The translations under genes were made by a program, and so were the position numbers. Shown here one piece after another: positions 11,641 to 24,831 of a DNA stretch of 64,000 nucleotides (its first letter is position 1; every line of letters starts with the position of its first letter). Origin of the DNA: Alviniconcha marisindica. Its lineage: Eukaryota; Mollusca; Gastropoda; Provannidae. A model generated the notes under the pieces. It worked only from the letters and a program-made list of their open reading frames with translations, was not told the DNA's origin and ran no database searches. The stretch spans positions 693,501 to 757,500 of the forward strand of contig JABMCL010000629.1 of NCBI GenBank assembly GCA_018857735.1, read 5' to 3'.

Positions 11641-12634
11641 TGACCAGCTACAGCTGCTCTGCTGGTTGGCAGCCCGGAACTCTCCTCTGTTAATGCCTAA
11701 CAAGAGCTACAGTTGTTACAGAACTGCACCAGGTCACTTTTCTGCTGCTGTTGGTTTGTAACGTGCATGCAGGATCTTCAAGGGGTGAGCACAGACTATA
11801 GAGAGGAATGAGAAGGTTGCCTGTAGTTTAGGAGGATGCAAACTCCCAACCTCTTGCTGCTGCATCCAGTGCCTTCACCATGCAGCCCCATGTCGTTATT
11901 CTGGATCGCAGGTTTCTGTGCTGGTGTGGGATTTTCTTCAGGCTCAACTCACACTACAAGCAGAGATTGGGCTAGAAGAAGAAGAAATTGGGCTGGATTT
12001 CAGTTGCAAATGTCTAGCTTAGCTCCGTTTATACACATGTTTTGGCTGCTTTTGTGCGTGTTCAACCCAAGATAATAGCGGTCTTTTTCCACTTCAGTGC
12101 AAGTTTACCCTTTCATGTTATGAATTCTGAAGTCAGAATGTTTAGAATCAGAATGTTTCAATGCAGATAACTGCAGGCTCCAAGACAGTCTTAGATTTTA
12201 TGCATTTACATAATGTGCCTTCATGGGATTCAGTTGCGAGGTGTTTTCAGTCAGTGCAATGCATCGTGTTCACTGTTACACGCTGACAAAATGATCAGTT
12301 ACATCCCTTCTCTTACATTTAGATCTTGTTTAGATGAGGTGTGTTTTTCAGTCAGTCAGGGATGGTGGACCTGCTAAGTAAGTGTAAGACCAGTATACCA
12401 TAACACACTGATCCAAGCACAAGGCAGTTGATGTGTGACTGCACAGTATCAATCTGTCATCTTCTGTTAGAAATAATCCACATGGGAAGTTGGTCTGTGT
12501 GAACTGAGGAGACTGTTGTGCGGAAGTTGTTGGGGTTGGCAGTTCAGTTCCCCTCATGTGTTCCTGTAGTTTGGGTTTGCTTCCCTCTCCTGCAGAGGTC
12601 ATTTACCTGTCAGAACTTTTTCAAATGTCTTCTT
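11641..12634. other. Intergenic, no feature seen
   Basis: Unique-looking sequence between two minisatellites, with no gene signature. Confidence 0.4.
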
Positions 12635-13420
12635 TGTGGGAGAACAGCAGGAGGTGACTGTTGGGTCAGCTTTGTGGGAGAACAGCAGGAGGTGACTGTT
12701 GGGTCAGGTTTGTGGGAGAACAGCAGGAGGTGACTGTTGGGTCAGGTTTGTGGGAGAACAGCAGGAGGTCACCGTTGGGTCAGGTTTGTGGGAGAACAGC
12801 AGGAGGTCACGGTTGGGTCAGGTTTGTGGGAGAACAGCAGGAGGTCACCGTTGGGTCAGGTTTGTGGGAGAACAGCAGGAGGTCACCGTTGGGTCAGGTT
12901 TGTGGGAGAACAGCAGGAGGTGACTGTTGGGTCAGGTTTGTGGGAGAACAGCAGGTCACCATTGGGTCAGGTTTGTGGGAGAACAGCAGGAGGTGACTGT
13001 TGGGTCAGGTTTGTGGGAGAACAGCAGGAGGTCACCGTTGGGTCAGGTTTGTGGGAGAACAGCAGGTCACCGCTGGGTCAAGTTTGTGGGAGAACAGCAG
13101 GTCACCGCTGGGTCAGGTTTGTGGGAGAACAGCAGGAGGTCACTGTTGGGTCAGGTTTGTGGGAGAACAGCAGGTCACTGTTGAGTCAGGTTTGTGGGAG
13201 AACAGCAGGAGGTGGCAGTTGGGTCAGGTTCGTGGGAGAACAGCAGGAGGTCACTGTTGGGTCAGGTTTGTGGGAGAACAGCAGAAGGTGGCTGTTGGGT
13301 CAGGTTTGTGGGAGAACAGCAGGAGGTCACCATTGGGTCAGGTTTGTGGGAGAACAGCAGGAGGTCACTGTTGGGTCAGGTTTGTGGGAGAACAGCAGGA
13401 GGTCACTGTTGGGTCAGGTT
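12635..13420. repeat. 38-bp minisatellite
   Basis: About 21 copies of a unit with GTTTGTGGGAGAACAGCAGG and then AGGTCACCGTTGGGTCA. Some units lack AGG, giving 35 bp. Variants alternate between GTGACTG and GTCACCG. Confidence 0.95.
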
Positions 13421-14089
13421 TGCAAGCTGCTCTGTTCTTTGGCTGTAGGCCTGATCACTTTCTACAGCATACTTTGAGCAGCACATCTTTCATTAGAACA
13501 AATATTTATGTAGTATTCATTTTTTTGCATTAGTAACAGCATGACAACTACACATGATTGTAAAATTGTTGTCATCATAAGTCAAGCCCTCTGCGAGCTT
13601 TTTTTGGGGGGGGAAAGAATTAAAGATGATTTTTTAATGTGTACTGAAGTTGGTGTGGCTTTGAGATTGCCAGTGATTTGTGCAATGGGGTTGGTGTTTG
13701 TGAATCTTCACTCCAGAGGCCTACAAAAATGCATGTACCTTTTTTTAAGTTTGAAATTCATGCATGAGAAAATGAAATAATGTATGTGTCAGTCCATTGC
13801 ATTGGTGCGCATACTTATTTTATGAAGCTGTTTATTTATTTATTGTTTATCCAGTCATCTGTGGTCTTGACTGATGCAAAGAAGAGCTTACAAGTCTGAT
13901 CTGTGAAGTTGATATTGTGTTTTTTGTGTGTGTGTCCTCCATTCTCATGCTACAGCATTGAAGCCAGCTGTTGAAGTGTTTCAGGAGGATAAGAATCACA
14001 TTACCTGCTCTCCCATTTGTGCAATGAAATTTAGACATTTCCCTCATTTATATCTGACTTCACCTTGAGTGCTGTGATAGCGTGTGTAT
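13421..14089. other. Intergenic, no feature seen
   Basis: AT-rich spacer; no coding or element signature. Confidence 0.4.
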
Positions 14090-14818
14090 GGTTTCCCCCC
14101 AAGTTGATTGAGTGTGTGTGCGGTTTCCAGAGTTGGTTGACTGTGTGTGCGGTTTCCAGAGTTGGTTGACTGTGTGTGTGGTTTCCAGAGTTGGCAGAGT
14201 GTGTGTGTGGTTTCCAGAGTTGGTTGACTGTGTGTGTGGTTTCCAGAGCTGATTGAGTGTGTTTGTGTTTTCCGGAGTTGGCAGAGTGTGTGTGTGTTTT
14301 CCAGAGTTGGCAGAGTGTGTGTGTGTTTTCCAGAGTTGGCAGAGTGTGTGTGTGTTTTCCAGAGTTGGCAGAGTGTGTGTGTTTTCCAGAGTTGGCAGAG
14401 TGGTGTGTGTTTTCCAGAGTTGGCAGAGTGTGTGTGTGTTTTCCAGAGTTGATTGAGTGTGTGTGTGGTTTCCAGAGCTGACTGAGCGTATGTGTGGTTT
14501 CCTGAGTTGGTCAAGTATGTATATAGTTTCCTGAGTTGATCTAGTATGTGTATGCTTTCCTGAGTTGACTGAGTGTGTGTATGCTTTCCTGAGTTGATTG
14601 AGTGTGTGCATGCTTTCCTCAGCGTATGGTTTCCAGAGTTGATTTGGCATGTGTATGGTTTCCAGAGTTGATTGAGTGTGTGTATGCTTTTTGGAGTTGA
14701 TTGTGTGTGTTGTTTCCTGAGTTGACTGAGTGTGTGTATGCTTTTCTGAGTTGGTTGAGGGTGTGTATGGCTTCCTGAGCTGGTTGAGCATGTGTATGGT
14801 TTCCCCGAGTTGGTTGCT
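14090..14818. repeat. ~29-bp minisatellite
   Basis: About 25 imperfect copies of a unit with GAGTTGGCAGAGTGTGTGTG and TTTTCCA, or a GTTTCC variant. Confidence 0.95.
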
Positions 14819-16509
14819 CAGATTTGAATACTGCCCATCTCATTTTACTGCTTTATAGTGGTTTGATGATACAGCATTTTTGTGTTTGGTGGATTGTACT
14901 TTGGTGTGTGTGTTTGGGGGGGGGGGGTTTTTAGGGGAGGGGGGCCTTGAATGATATATTTGCTTTTGTTGACTTGTGGTTTTAGATTCCTTTTCCTTTA
15001 TTGGCATGTTTTATTACACCAGTCAGTACATTTTAAGTTGTGTGAAGTTCTGTTTTGACTGCTTTGCAAGTAGCGTGGTTGTGATAAGTTGGTGAACAGC
15101 ACTCAAATCACTTCTACTTTCCATCAACAAAGATGACCTTTGACACAAACTTGACACTTTCACAAGGCTTTTTAGACTCGGCTGATGCTGACGATTTTAA
15201 CACTTTTTGTGAGACGAGTGTGTAAAGGGCATCCATTTCAACTGCTTTGCTTGCAATGGGTTTAAAAAAATTAATATTACCACAGTAGAACTCAGGAGTG
15301 TGTGCCTAAACCAAAGCTATGAATTTGTTTCTTTATTTCTAACAGTACATGTATGTGTTGTTGTTTTTAAAATTTATAGTCCTACCGATGGTTTTACAGT
15401 TTCAGCTGTCAAGAGCAGGAACTAACCTTCTCAAAATGTTTGTTTGTTTGTGTGTCCAGTGGGTGGAAAAGATCATAATGGAAGTGTACAAACTTTGTTT
15501 TAAAATGCCCTGGTGATTTTATATTGAATTTAGAAAGCAAGGTTGTTGTTTTCCAGCACACCAAATGATCTGACAGGGATGGGGCATGCTTTCATTGCCC
15601 TGTGCCAACGCACAGAGAGGCTGCTGCACACACCTGAACATTTTGAGCTATGGTGGATCAAAAAAATGCTCACAATGAATGTAGTTTACACATTCTGTGT
15701 GTAAAAATCAGCAGGGCATTTTCAAACAAAATCCATATTTCATGTTTTTATTCTGATCTTTTCCAATGGGGTAGAGTTTAAAAAACAAAAAAGACAAACA
15801 TAAACACATTCAGAATTCCTGATTTACTTGAATCATCAGTGAACTTGTACTGAAACTGGTCTGGTTTGGCATTCAGTCTGTACAAGTCCACTGAATTGTT
15901 TCCCAGTAAATGAAGACTTCTGAATGGGTGTTCGTGAGGTGTTTTTTTTCTACTTCTACTGGCTGCATAAAGCATTGAGAAGGCTAATTTCTTTGAAGTA
16001 CTGAAGGTATTATTATGAGTTGTTGAAATGTTTTATTGAAGTTTCTTTGTTGATGTTCTGAACCTTGTTCGCCAGTTCTGATGGACATTTATTTTATTTT
16101 ACTTTTTTCCGCAGGAATTTTGCCCTGAGCACATTGTCTTCTTGTACAGGTACATGCACACAATATTTGGTCAGTTTCTGTTTCAGGTTTTTTAACATTT
16201 TGTTTGCATTGAACATGCATCTCTGTGCAAGCAGAAGTCTGAGGCCATACAAGCACCGTGTTTGAACATGACATGTTGGAATTTTCTCGGTGCATCTTCC
16301 CCAGGGTTGTGTGCAGGGTTTGTTCACAATTTCTGTAACTTCATCAAGTTTGGACGTTCAGACAAAATGTTTGCTTTTGCCACTGCTGCTTATAATAACA
16401 ACAATTACATCAAATTACACTATCTGTCTACTCATGATGCAGTTCTGTGGTGTGTAATGTATCATCTATTGTTCACAATGTGTATTCTCGTATTGCATAG
16501 TAATAGTGT

Positions 16510-16590
<81 letters not shown>

Positions 16591-17425
16591 ACACACACAC
16601 TTGCACACACACTATTTCATAGATCATAATGGTCTTCCAGATGCAATGTTCTAGACCAAAATACAATAAACAGAAAATATATCTGCATGCACGCACATTA
16701 TTTCATACACAGATTGTAATGGTTTTGCAGATAATAATACAGAAGATTTCTAGTGCGCCCATCTACTGCACAAGGTGGGAGCACAGGGTGCTTCACAAAA
16801 ACAGTAACAACACTCACTCCATCCTCCCCCCCCCCCCCCCCCCCCCCCACCCACCACACACACATCAAACCAGGGGTGCAATGCTCTAGTCAAATATACA
16901 ATAAACAGAAAATACACCCAAAAAGCAATAAAGTGGTCAGAGGCTACAGTATCTGAATCCTACAGTCAGTCAGTTGACATTAGCCTTGCACTCATTCAAG
17001 CTGGTTGTGTGTCACACATACACATACTCGCACAGAAAGAAACATACACACACATGCACAGACACACACATACAAACACACACATACATGCTTGTCAGAT
17101 AGGATGGTCTACGACCACCTCTACTCCATAAACAGCTGTGTTGTCAATTAAACACTCCTACTTTTTGTAGTAGTGACGCAGAACACACCAATTATTGTGA
17201 AGAGTTCCATGGAGCACATGGGCAGTGCATGTATTTTCTTCCATCTTCGGTGTGCTTGCAGCTAGCAAGCAAGTGAGAAAGACAATTAGATGTTAGTGAC
17301 TGAAGCAAAAAAGTACCACATGCCCAATCAGTAGCAATCACAGAAAGTTTTTTACAGACAAATACACCTTTCTCCTCAAGGTAACAATTACCTGTGTCAC
17401 ACGCAGATTCTCCTGTGGTTGCTTG
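14819..17425. other. Intergenic / cryptochrome 3' flank
   Basis: No gene recognised. It contains a poly-G stretch near 14920 and microsatellites at 16511-16606 and 16826-16870. A plus-strand TTTATT near 16090 would read AATAAA on the cryptochrome strand, but is 1.3 kb from the stop codon. Confidence 0.4.
16511..16612. repeat. (CT)n-(CA)n compound microsatellite
   Basis: CT dinucleotides run from about 16513 and pass into CA dinucleotides. Confidence 0.95.
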
Positions 17426-17787
17426 TCACAGCTCTACAAATCTGTTGAACTGCTCGCACCGCTTGTGTCTCGTGGCACACTCGTTCACAGTACTGGCCGT
17501 GAAATCTACCTGGTTGGCAAAAGCAATTTTTTCATCTCTCTTACGACTGCGGTAGCCTCTCAGCACAGCTGTGTGTGGGTTGTCCATGGCCTGGGGGTTG
17601 GCAGTCTTGTACTGAAACTCCCGTCGGGTGATGACTGGCAGAAGGCCTGATGGGAGAGGGATGAGGTCATTTCCTGTGTGGGGGTCAACAAACCCAGGGT
17701 TGGCCAGCCGGAGGGTCACAACATCATGAAGAGATTGCTCACGGGCGTCTTCCAGCTCTGTGATAATCCTGTGTGGATAGGTCTGGC
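17426..17787 (-). CDS. Cryptochrome exon 8 and stop
   Basis: Completes a Gly codon, then QTYPHRIITELEDAREQSLH (the YP-I-DL helix that ends the photolyase fold) and a ~95-residue tail. The tail contains LIPLPSGLLPVITRREFQYK and the basic RGYRSRKRDEK, and the exon ends VEL and TGA at 17428-17426. Confidence 0.92.
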
Positions 17788-20508
17788 CTGAAAGAACGAT
17801 GGAGCTTGGATGAGGTCAAAACACAAAATAGGTTCAAACGAATACTACTTATTAGGACAAAACGAAACATGCAAATTTTCAGGGGAATTAATCCCCTTTA
17901 CCAAGCTACAAAACGATACTTAACAATTAAACGATGAAAAATGAAACAGAGAGCTAAACCACTTATCTGTTTTTCGTTGAGCTGTGTTGTTTTCATGTCC
18001 AATATATAAGCTTGGATGAGAAAAGGTTCATCATGAAAGTTTTTGATGTATCAGGCATAGCCATATCATGTAGGATAGGAATGGTTTATGATGAAATACT
18101 TGCAAAAACACCTAACTGTACAAGTGCAAAGTCAGCTTGGATGAGAAAAGGTTTGTCTCAAAGTTTTGGTGTAGCAGGCATAGCAGTATCATGTAGGCCA
18201 GGAGTGGTTTATTATGAAATGTTTGCGAAGATGCCTATGTGCATAAGTGTTTGGTCAGTAAATTACCATCAGCATTTTATATAAATAATAATAATAATGT
18301 ACATTTATCATGCGCTCATCAATGCCCTGAGCGCTCATATGATACATATGAACCTAAATATGATATTCTATACACGCGTAGAGCATAGTCCGACCAAAAC
18401 AATTTACATAAAGTATTATACAAAACAAAACAAAACGCACTACACACACACACAATGACTAGCAGAAACTGGGTACTGATATTAGTTAGGATGGAAATGC
18501 TGTGAGAAGAGGAATCGTACAAATGTCTGTCTAAAAACCAGTTTCATCTGTGTATTCAACAGTCCCTTGCCTGGGTTCAGAGGGAATACAGATGCCTTTT
18601 TCCAGGCCTGGAAAGTTAAGGAAAAACAATTCTTCACCAAGGTCTTGGACAGTTTGGGAATTTCATGATTATGGTCAACAGATAATCTGCAGAAGGGAGA
18701 TTCCGAAAGAGAAAAAATGGGAGGCCAAATGATGGATCAGTTTATTAACTCTGAGTGTTGAAACTGCATGTGTAACTGAGCAGTGACTTGGTCTGGGAAA
18801 ATGGTCTTCCAGTTTGGAAATTTTGAGGTAAAAATCACATAAGAACCCTGCTCTGCTTCCCACGCTTAGCACACGATGAAATGTCACCGGTTTGCTCACC
18901 CAGCTTCACGCCAGCTCGGCGCAAAATGGAAGGCGCGCATTTCCACGGCTTGTGGATGAAGTCATCTGGCAGGGCAGACAACTCTGGACACCACTGTCTC
19001 ACATAGTGTCCATTGGGGTCACAGGTCAAGGCTGCATCAACAGGGTGCATGACAAAGTTCCACTGGTCAAGGCCACTCATGCCTCCATTTTGCCACATCA
19101 TGGCATTGATGGCCACATCAGCATCAAGCAATGTGTCCTGTTGGCAATAAATGCATGGTTATGGGAAATTGCGACACTGTGCAGTTGTTTACAAAACCTG
19201 ACCGGACTGGCATCGTCTTTCACAGAAGACGCATACAATCCAGCAAGGTACAATGACAACTGTTGAATCTAATCCTGCATGCCACCACCATGTCTGTCCA
19301 ATGAAAGGCATACAAAGATTCTACTTCACAATTGGACACAATCCCTCATACACCACATATCTGCCCGCTACAGTACCAAACCCAAATGCATGTCTTAAAT
19401 CTATCAATTGAAGTGTCATGCAGTGGAAGCCCTGATGAAAGCCAGGCCACCTTCATACAGATTATTCTAAAGATCACTTTTCTGAAAATAATCGTGCTCA
19501 TCACACTCATCAACTGATCGCATTAAGGATTTTATGTCACACTATTTTCCACTCTTGAGCAGACCTACTGCACTCCTATGTTTTAAGCGCATGCTGGATT
19601 ATTTAAGTGGTTCCAAAATCTACCAAACTCTGATATGGACCTTTAACATGCATATATGATCTTTCAAAATGTGTCTACCTACAGGGGACCTTGGTTTATA
19701 GTACATCTGGACTTAAGTAGAGTGCACAAAACTTCAATCCAGAAAAGGTTTGGGGAAAATGATCTCTCATTTTTAAGATGTTGAAAGCTGTGAAAAAATG
19801 AATAATTCAACTGACGTTTTTGAAAGTCTGAGAATTTTTACCTCAGGTCAAAATGCCAAAGGCAACAACAAAACCTTTATTTTGACAGATACTAGCTAGA
19901 TAACTTCATGCTTTGACTGATATTTAAAAATCATACTTATGAAAGGGCAATACATTGGTGTCTGAAATAATGTCTGCAGCAAAATAAAAGTGAGTATGTG
20001 AGTATCAATTTTGTCTTTGAATTTCGAAGAAAACAAAATGGTCTTGAAAGTTTGTGAAAAGTCCATGCATTTTGGACTCAAAAAGTTTGTAGGAAGCCTG
20101 GCATAAGATTACAGAACTTCTTTGTTGTTGACTTTTGGAATGGCTCTTCATCAGGGGTTCCCTGTAGTTTTTTGGCTTCGAAGCCATCCTCCGTCTTCTG
20201 AAAGTTCAACCCTTCTGTTAACACTTATGGTCATACCATTGCCATGCATTTAGCCAACGCTGGCGCCCTCTGCCTTGTGAAGATGTTAACCAACCTGGAA
20301 CCAGCTGTAGCCATGGTGCCAGTGAAGGTGGAGGTAGGAGATGAGGAAAGAGGCAACGACATGGCGAGTGTAGTTGTTCATCCACCCCGTCAGCCACAAC
20401 TGGCGCATTGCCGCGTCCACCAGAGGGTAACCCGTCTTCCCTTTTTGCCAAGCTTTCAGGTGGACTTTGTTTTCACTCCATCTCTGATCCTGTGAGGAAA
20501 AATTCACA

Positions 20509-20563
<55 letters not shown>

Positions 20564-23500
20564 GATGAGTGCCATGAAGCAGGTAAACTAGCCTACAAAA
20601 GCCTTATTTTTCAGTCTAACCAAGACTGATTTAGCAAGGTAACATATTCTACCAAGACAATCAATGGTCTCACGTGTGTACACATAGATTCTTTGACATC
20701 ACAGGTTTATATAGCTCAGTTACACATTCATTTACCTTGGAAACGTGACACGTCTGCTTTCAGTCTGGCATCTTTATTTGCTTTGTTCAAATCTATTGTA
20801 ACTCAGAGTTTGAATAAAATTGTTGGGAACTAATGACAATGAAAAGCAGATGAGTTTCATTTAAAAAAAAATTACACTGCAAAAGCAATCCTCTGCATTA
20901 AGGGTTACATCTAACCACACATGCACCCTGTATATGTGAATTGCATGAAGGGACATTATTAACTGGTGCATGATTGTATGGTGTACACTGAACGCTAAGC
21001 TAAGCTATCAGCAGTTTCACCATGGCACTAACCATGTAACAACCAAACAGCACTGTACCTAAATATAATGTTTTGATGGATATTCAAAAACTTGCCATAA
21101 AAGGCTACAGTCACTCATTAAGAATCACATGCGACAACAGTACAATGAGTCTGCTCGAGAGCAGAGAACAGCGCGATAAAACAACAACAAATATACTCAG
21201 CAGTTTTTCAGTCAATTTATGGTCAAGTTTGTTAAAAACAAGTCAAACAAAAACTGATGTTTGCAAATCATGAAAACATGGCCTGCCATTTCATGTTTGG
21301 TAGTGTGTGTGTGATGCTACAAACAAGGTTGATGTGTGGCAGAACTATCAACAATGCATGGCAGAGATATCAACAATGTGTGACAAAAATATCAACAATG
21401 TGACAAGCCAACCCTTTTCTGGACCTCACTGGTAAAGAGCAAACTCAGCTCTCTGACCAGCTCAAACTCAAACCTAAAAAAGTACTTGTATAAATATTGA
21501 AAGAATAACCATACGAAGCCTGCAATAAAATATTTGTACTTCTCAACATGTTCCCGGCCAACTTGCTTCTCACTTTGTGTCGTCGCCCTTATATAACCAT
21601 ACCGGTTGACTGGGCATAAAACACCAACTTACTTACTCACTTGGTGTCCCCTTTAAAACCAAAGTCTCAGTCAGTTCAGTTCAGTTCAGTTCAGATCAGT
21701 TCAAGATGGTATCTATGCACTTGGAAAAGCCCATATGCGCTCCACCCAGCCTCTCAGAGGTTTTCCCAACGTTGCCTCTGAAATGGTTCCAATGTTGATT
21801 GATGATAGCCCTCTCTCACCCTTTCAAGGAAGATCATCTATTGTGTCACCTGGACAGAAGCTCTCTTTACCTGGTAGTGGACCCTCATGGGTTTACTGGG
21901 CATGTCAGGAAACTTTGTCAGCAGCCAATAGGAGAGGTCTCGCCACGCCAGCTTACGCAGAAACTTGGGTGACCTGAGGCCCTGGGCATGCCGAAGCACT
22001 GCACGGGGGCTGACCTGAATATGAGATACAGATTAAGTGAAACTAATTTTCAGTATGGATACAGACACAAGTGTATATATATATGGTTGTTTGTTGACTG
22101 CAAATAAGGTGTTTTTGTTTTTTGTTTTTTAAAATAAATCTCTATATGTTGGTGCAACTTGCTGATACACATTGTTAGCATGATAATTGTAAGATCAGAC
22201 TAATATCGCTTATGTGGAAAGACTTTAAATTAAAAAAGAAAGCAGACGAAGGGGGCTGACCTGACCGAAGTGAAGGTACGGAGAAATGCGACTTGTGTTC
22301 AGCATGTCTGCTCTCCCAGACTCCTTCTCATAGTTCCTGATGCCTGACAGAAAGTGTGTAAATGATTTCATAGACCTACAAGATGTATCTATCTGAATAC
22401 TGTTGAAAAAAATCTGAAACAAGAATGACTGCTAGCATTCTAATACAAGATCCAAACATACACGTCATTGTCATGCGACCATTCTTCCAAGCACTGGACA
22501 TAGCTCACCCCCCAAAATATAAGTGGATTAGCTCTCCATCACATTTTTTTTAATTTTTTACCATTAAATTGTTGCTTAAGTGTTGTTTTGTAGCTTAATA
22601 AAGGGTATCGATATCCAAAAAAATTGCATGTTGTTTTGTCCTAATAAACAGCATTATTTTGAACCTTTTATGTGTTTGGATCTTGAATACTGTTGAATTA
22701 TACACAAACAAAAGTATGTGCCTCGATAAGTTCAAAAGTGAATTAACTGTTACTCACATGTGTTACACTTGGAAAAATGCAGAAATAACAAACTTCAGAC
22801 AAGAAAATGTGTTTTGACCACCTGTTGTGGGTTTTTTGTGGTTTTGTTTTTTTGTTTTTTTCCTCTCCAAATATCAAAAGATTAACTGATTCATGGAACT
22901 GTCCATCACCTGATCAATTAGTCTAAAGATCAATGATGCCCTGTACCTGTCAAGAATGATGTATTTAATTACCCCCATCGACAAACAGCTCCAGGGCATT
23001 CCATGCTCCATCCTCCGAAAAGTCCCAGCTTTCCCTGATCCCTCTGGCCCAGTCAATCTGGCACAACAACAAACATGTGATGCATGTGGAAATTGATACT
23101 GACCTGTGTTGGTATACTTCCAATGGTAAAAATATATAATAATATGAAAACAACTTTATTTTCACATAGCTCTCTCTTGTTTAAAACTAGCGTATCCTTT
23201 ACTGGAGCGTCCCTCTGGAACTTCTTGCCTCAAAACATAAAATCCTGTATTTCTCTTCCTTCTTTCACATGTAATCTGCACAAATATATGTCTGAGAATA
23301 ACCTTTCATCAAATTTGGATGGATTTGTTTAAATCACATGTTTGCCGAAACAAATTGAGAGTGGTAGACATGTATGCCCATGAAAGAAATTTAATTCTGA
23401 TGTTTCTGCACATTTGTAGGAACTCTGTGAACTCTTTGAGGATGAACCTCTGGTGGAGTTTATGTACCTTGTATTTACATGCATGCCAGGTGAGAGTTAC

Positions 23501-23600
23501 CGTAGGCGACTCAGGTCTTTGTTGTTGTACTTGTGTTACGTATTTTGAGTGCTAATTAAGTCCCTTGTGTGTTGATTCTGTGAACTCTGCTTATTCTGCT

Positions 23601-23658
<58 letters not shown>

Positions 23659-24785
23659 ACCCCCCCCCCCCCCACTTCTCCCAACATACACATACATACC
23701 TGCATGTATATAGGGATGCTAGTACTCAGATATACACACAGGCACATCCACACACATTTACACCCACACAACCACCACCAGCCTGGCCCACAACACAGAC
23801 AGATAGACACACACACACACACACAAAGAGCATATTTTTCACAGGATCACGTAACAAATAACAATAACAATAACAATATACTTTACTAATCCCAGTGGGA
23901 AATTAAAGCTTTCATTCGATCGCAAAACAAAGAACATATCTCAATAATTCTAAGTCATGAACCACATGCACATACACACTCTTAGACATACGCCCCCTTT
24001 CTCTCAATCTGCATACACTAATACTTAGTAACACTAACAGCTAACCTGAAATTACCTGGAATAATGCTTTTTCAGTGTCAAACCAAAATGTAAAAACTCT
24101 CAAATTAAATTAAAATCATTAGGTTCACACAACCCTCCATTAGAAAGTTATCATCCTCAACAGATGTCTCAATGCATGCACACACTCAGTTAATGACTGG
24201 TATAATTTTCATTAAAAACTTACAGAGCCGAGGGTAAAAATGAGGTAAAAACATACTACTGTCCCGTCTTTGCGTTGCGGCAGTTTGGACAATCCCAGCT
24301 CCTCCAGCAGTTGACATTGTGGCATGGATGCAGAGGCCGGGAGGCATGGAGGTTTGTCCACGGGGAGACCAATCGGCTGTGTGGAGGACCGTCGACAACA
24401 TTCCATGAAGTGCGACACTGATCCAATGCCTCGCAAGCCTGTGGATTCTGTGCTGACAGAATCTGGCTGGTGGAGTAGATAGGAGTTGAACCGCCGGACC
24501 TCAACACCTGAAACCACCAGTCATGAGTGAAGCGGTAGGTTTTTTTTATGGTTTATATCTCACAGAAGTTACACCACGTCACCTGCAAAGGAAGACTGGG
24601 TTCGGTTCAGTTGTGTTGTCTGTTGACATATTGGGGACAAGCTGAGACCAATGCATGAGCATGGTTCAATAAATCTTTACGTCCCCGGAAGCCAGAAGGC
24701 TCGTTAGGACAGATAGCCCAGGATGGCCACCTCGACTCTCACACAACTCCTGAATGGGTTCTGTCAGGTATTGCACTTATACTAG

Positions 24786-24831
<46 letters not shown>

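Noticed and set aside
12661..13533. Repeated GQVCGRTAGG and related ORFs
   Set aside because: Frame-shuffled products of a 38-bp minisatellite, with no independent coding evidence.
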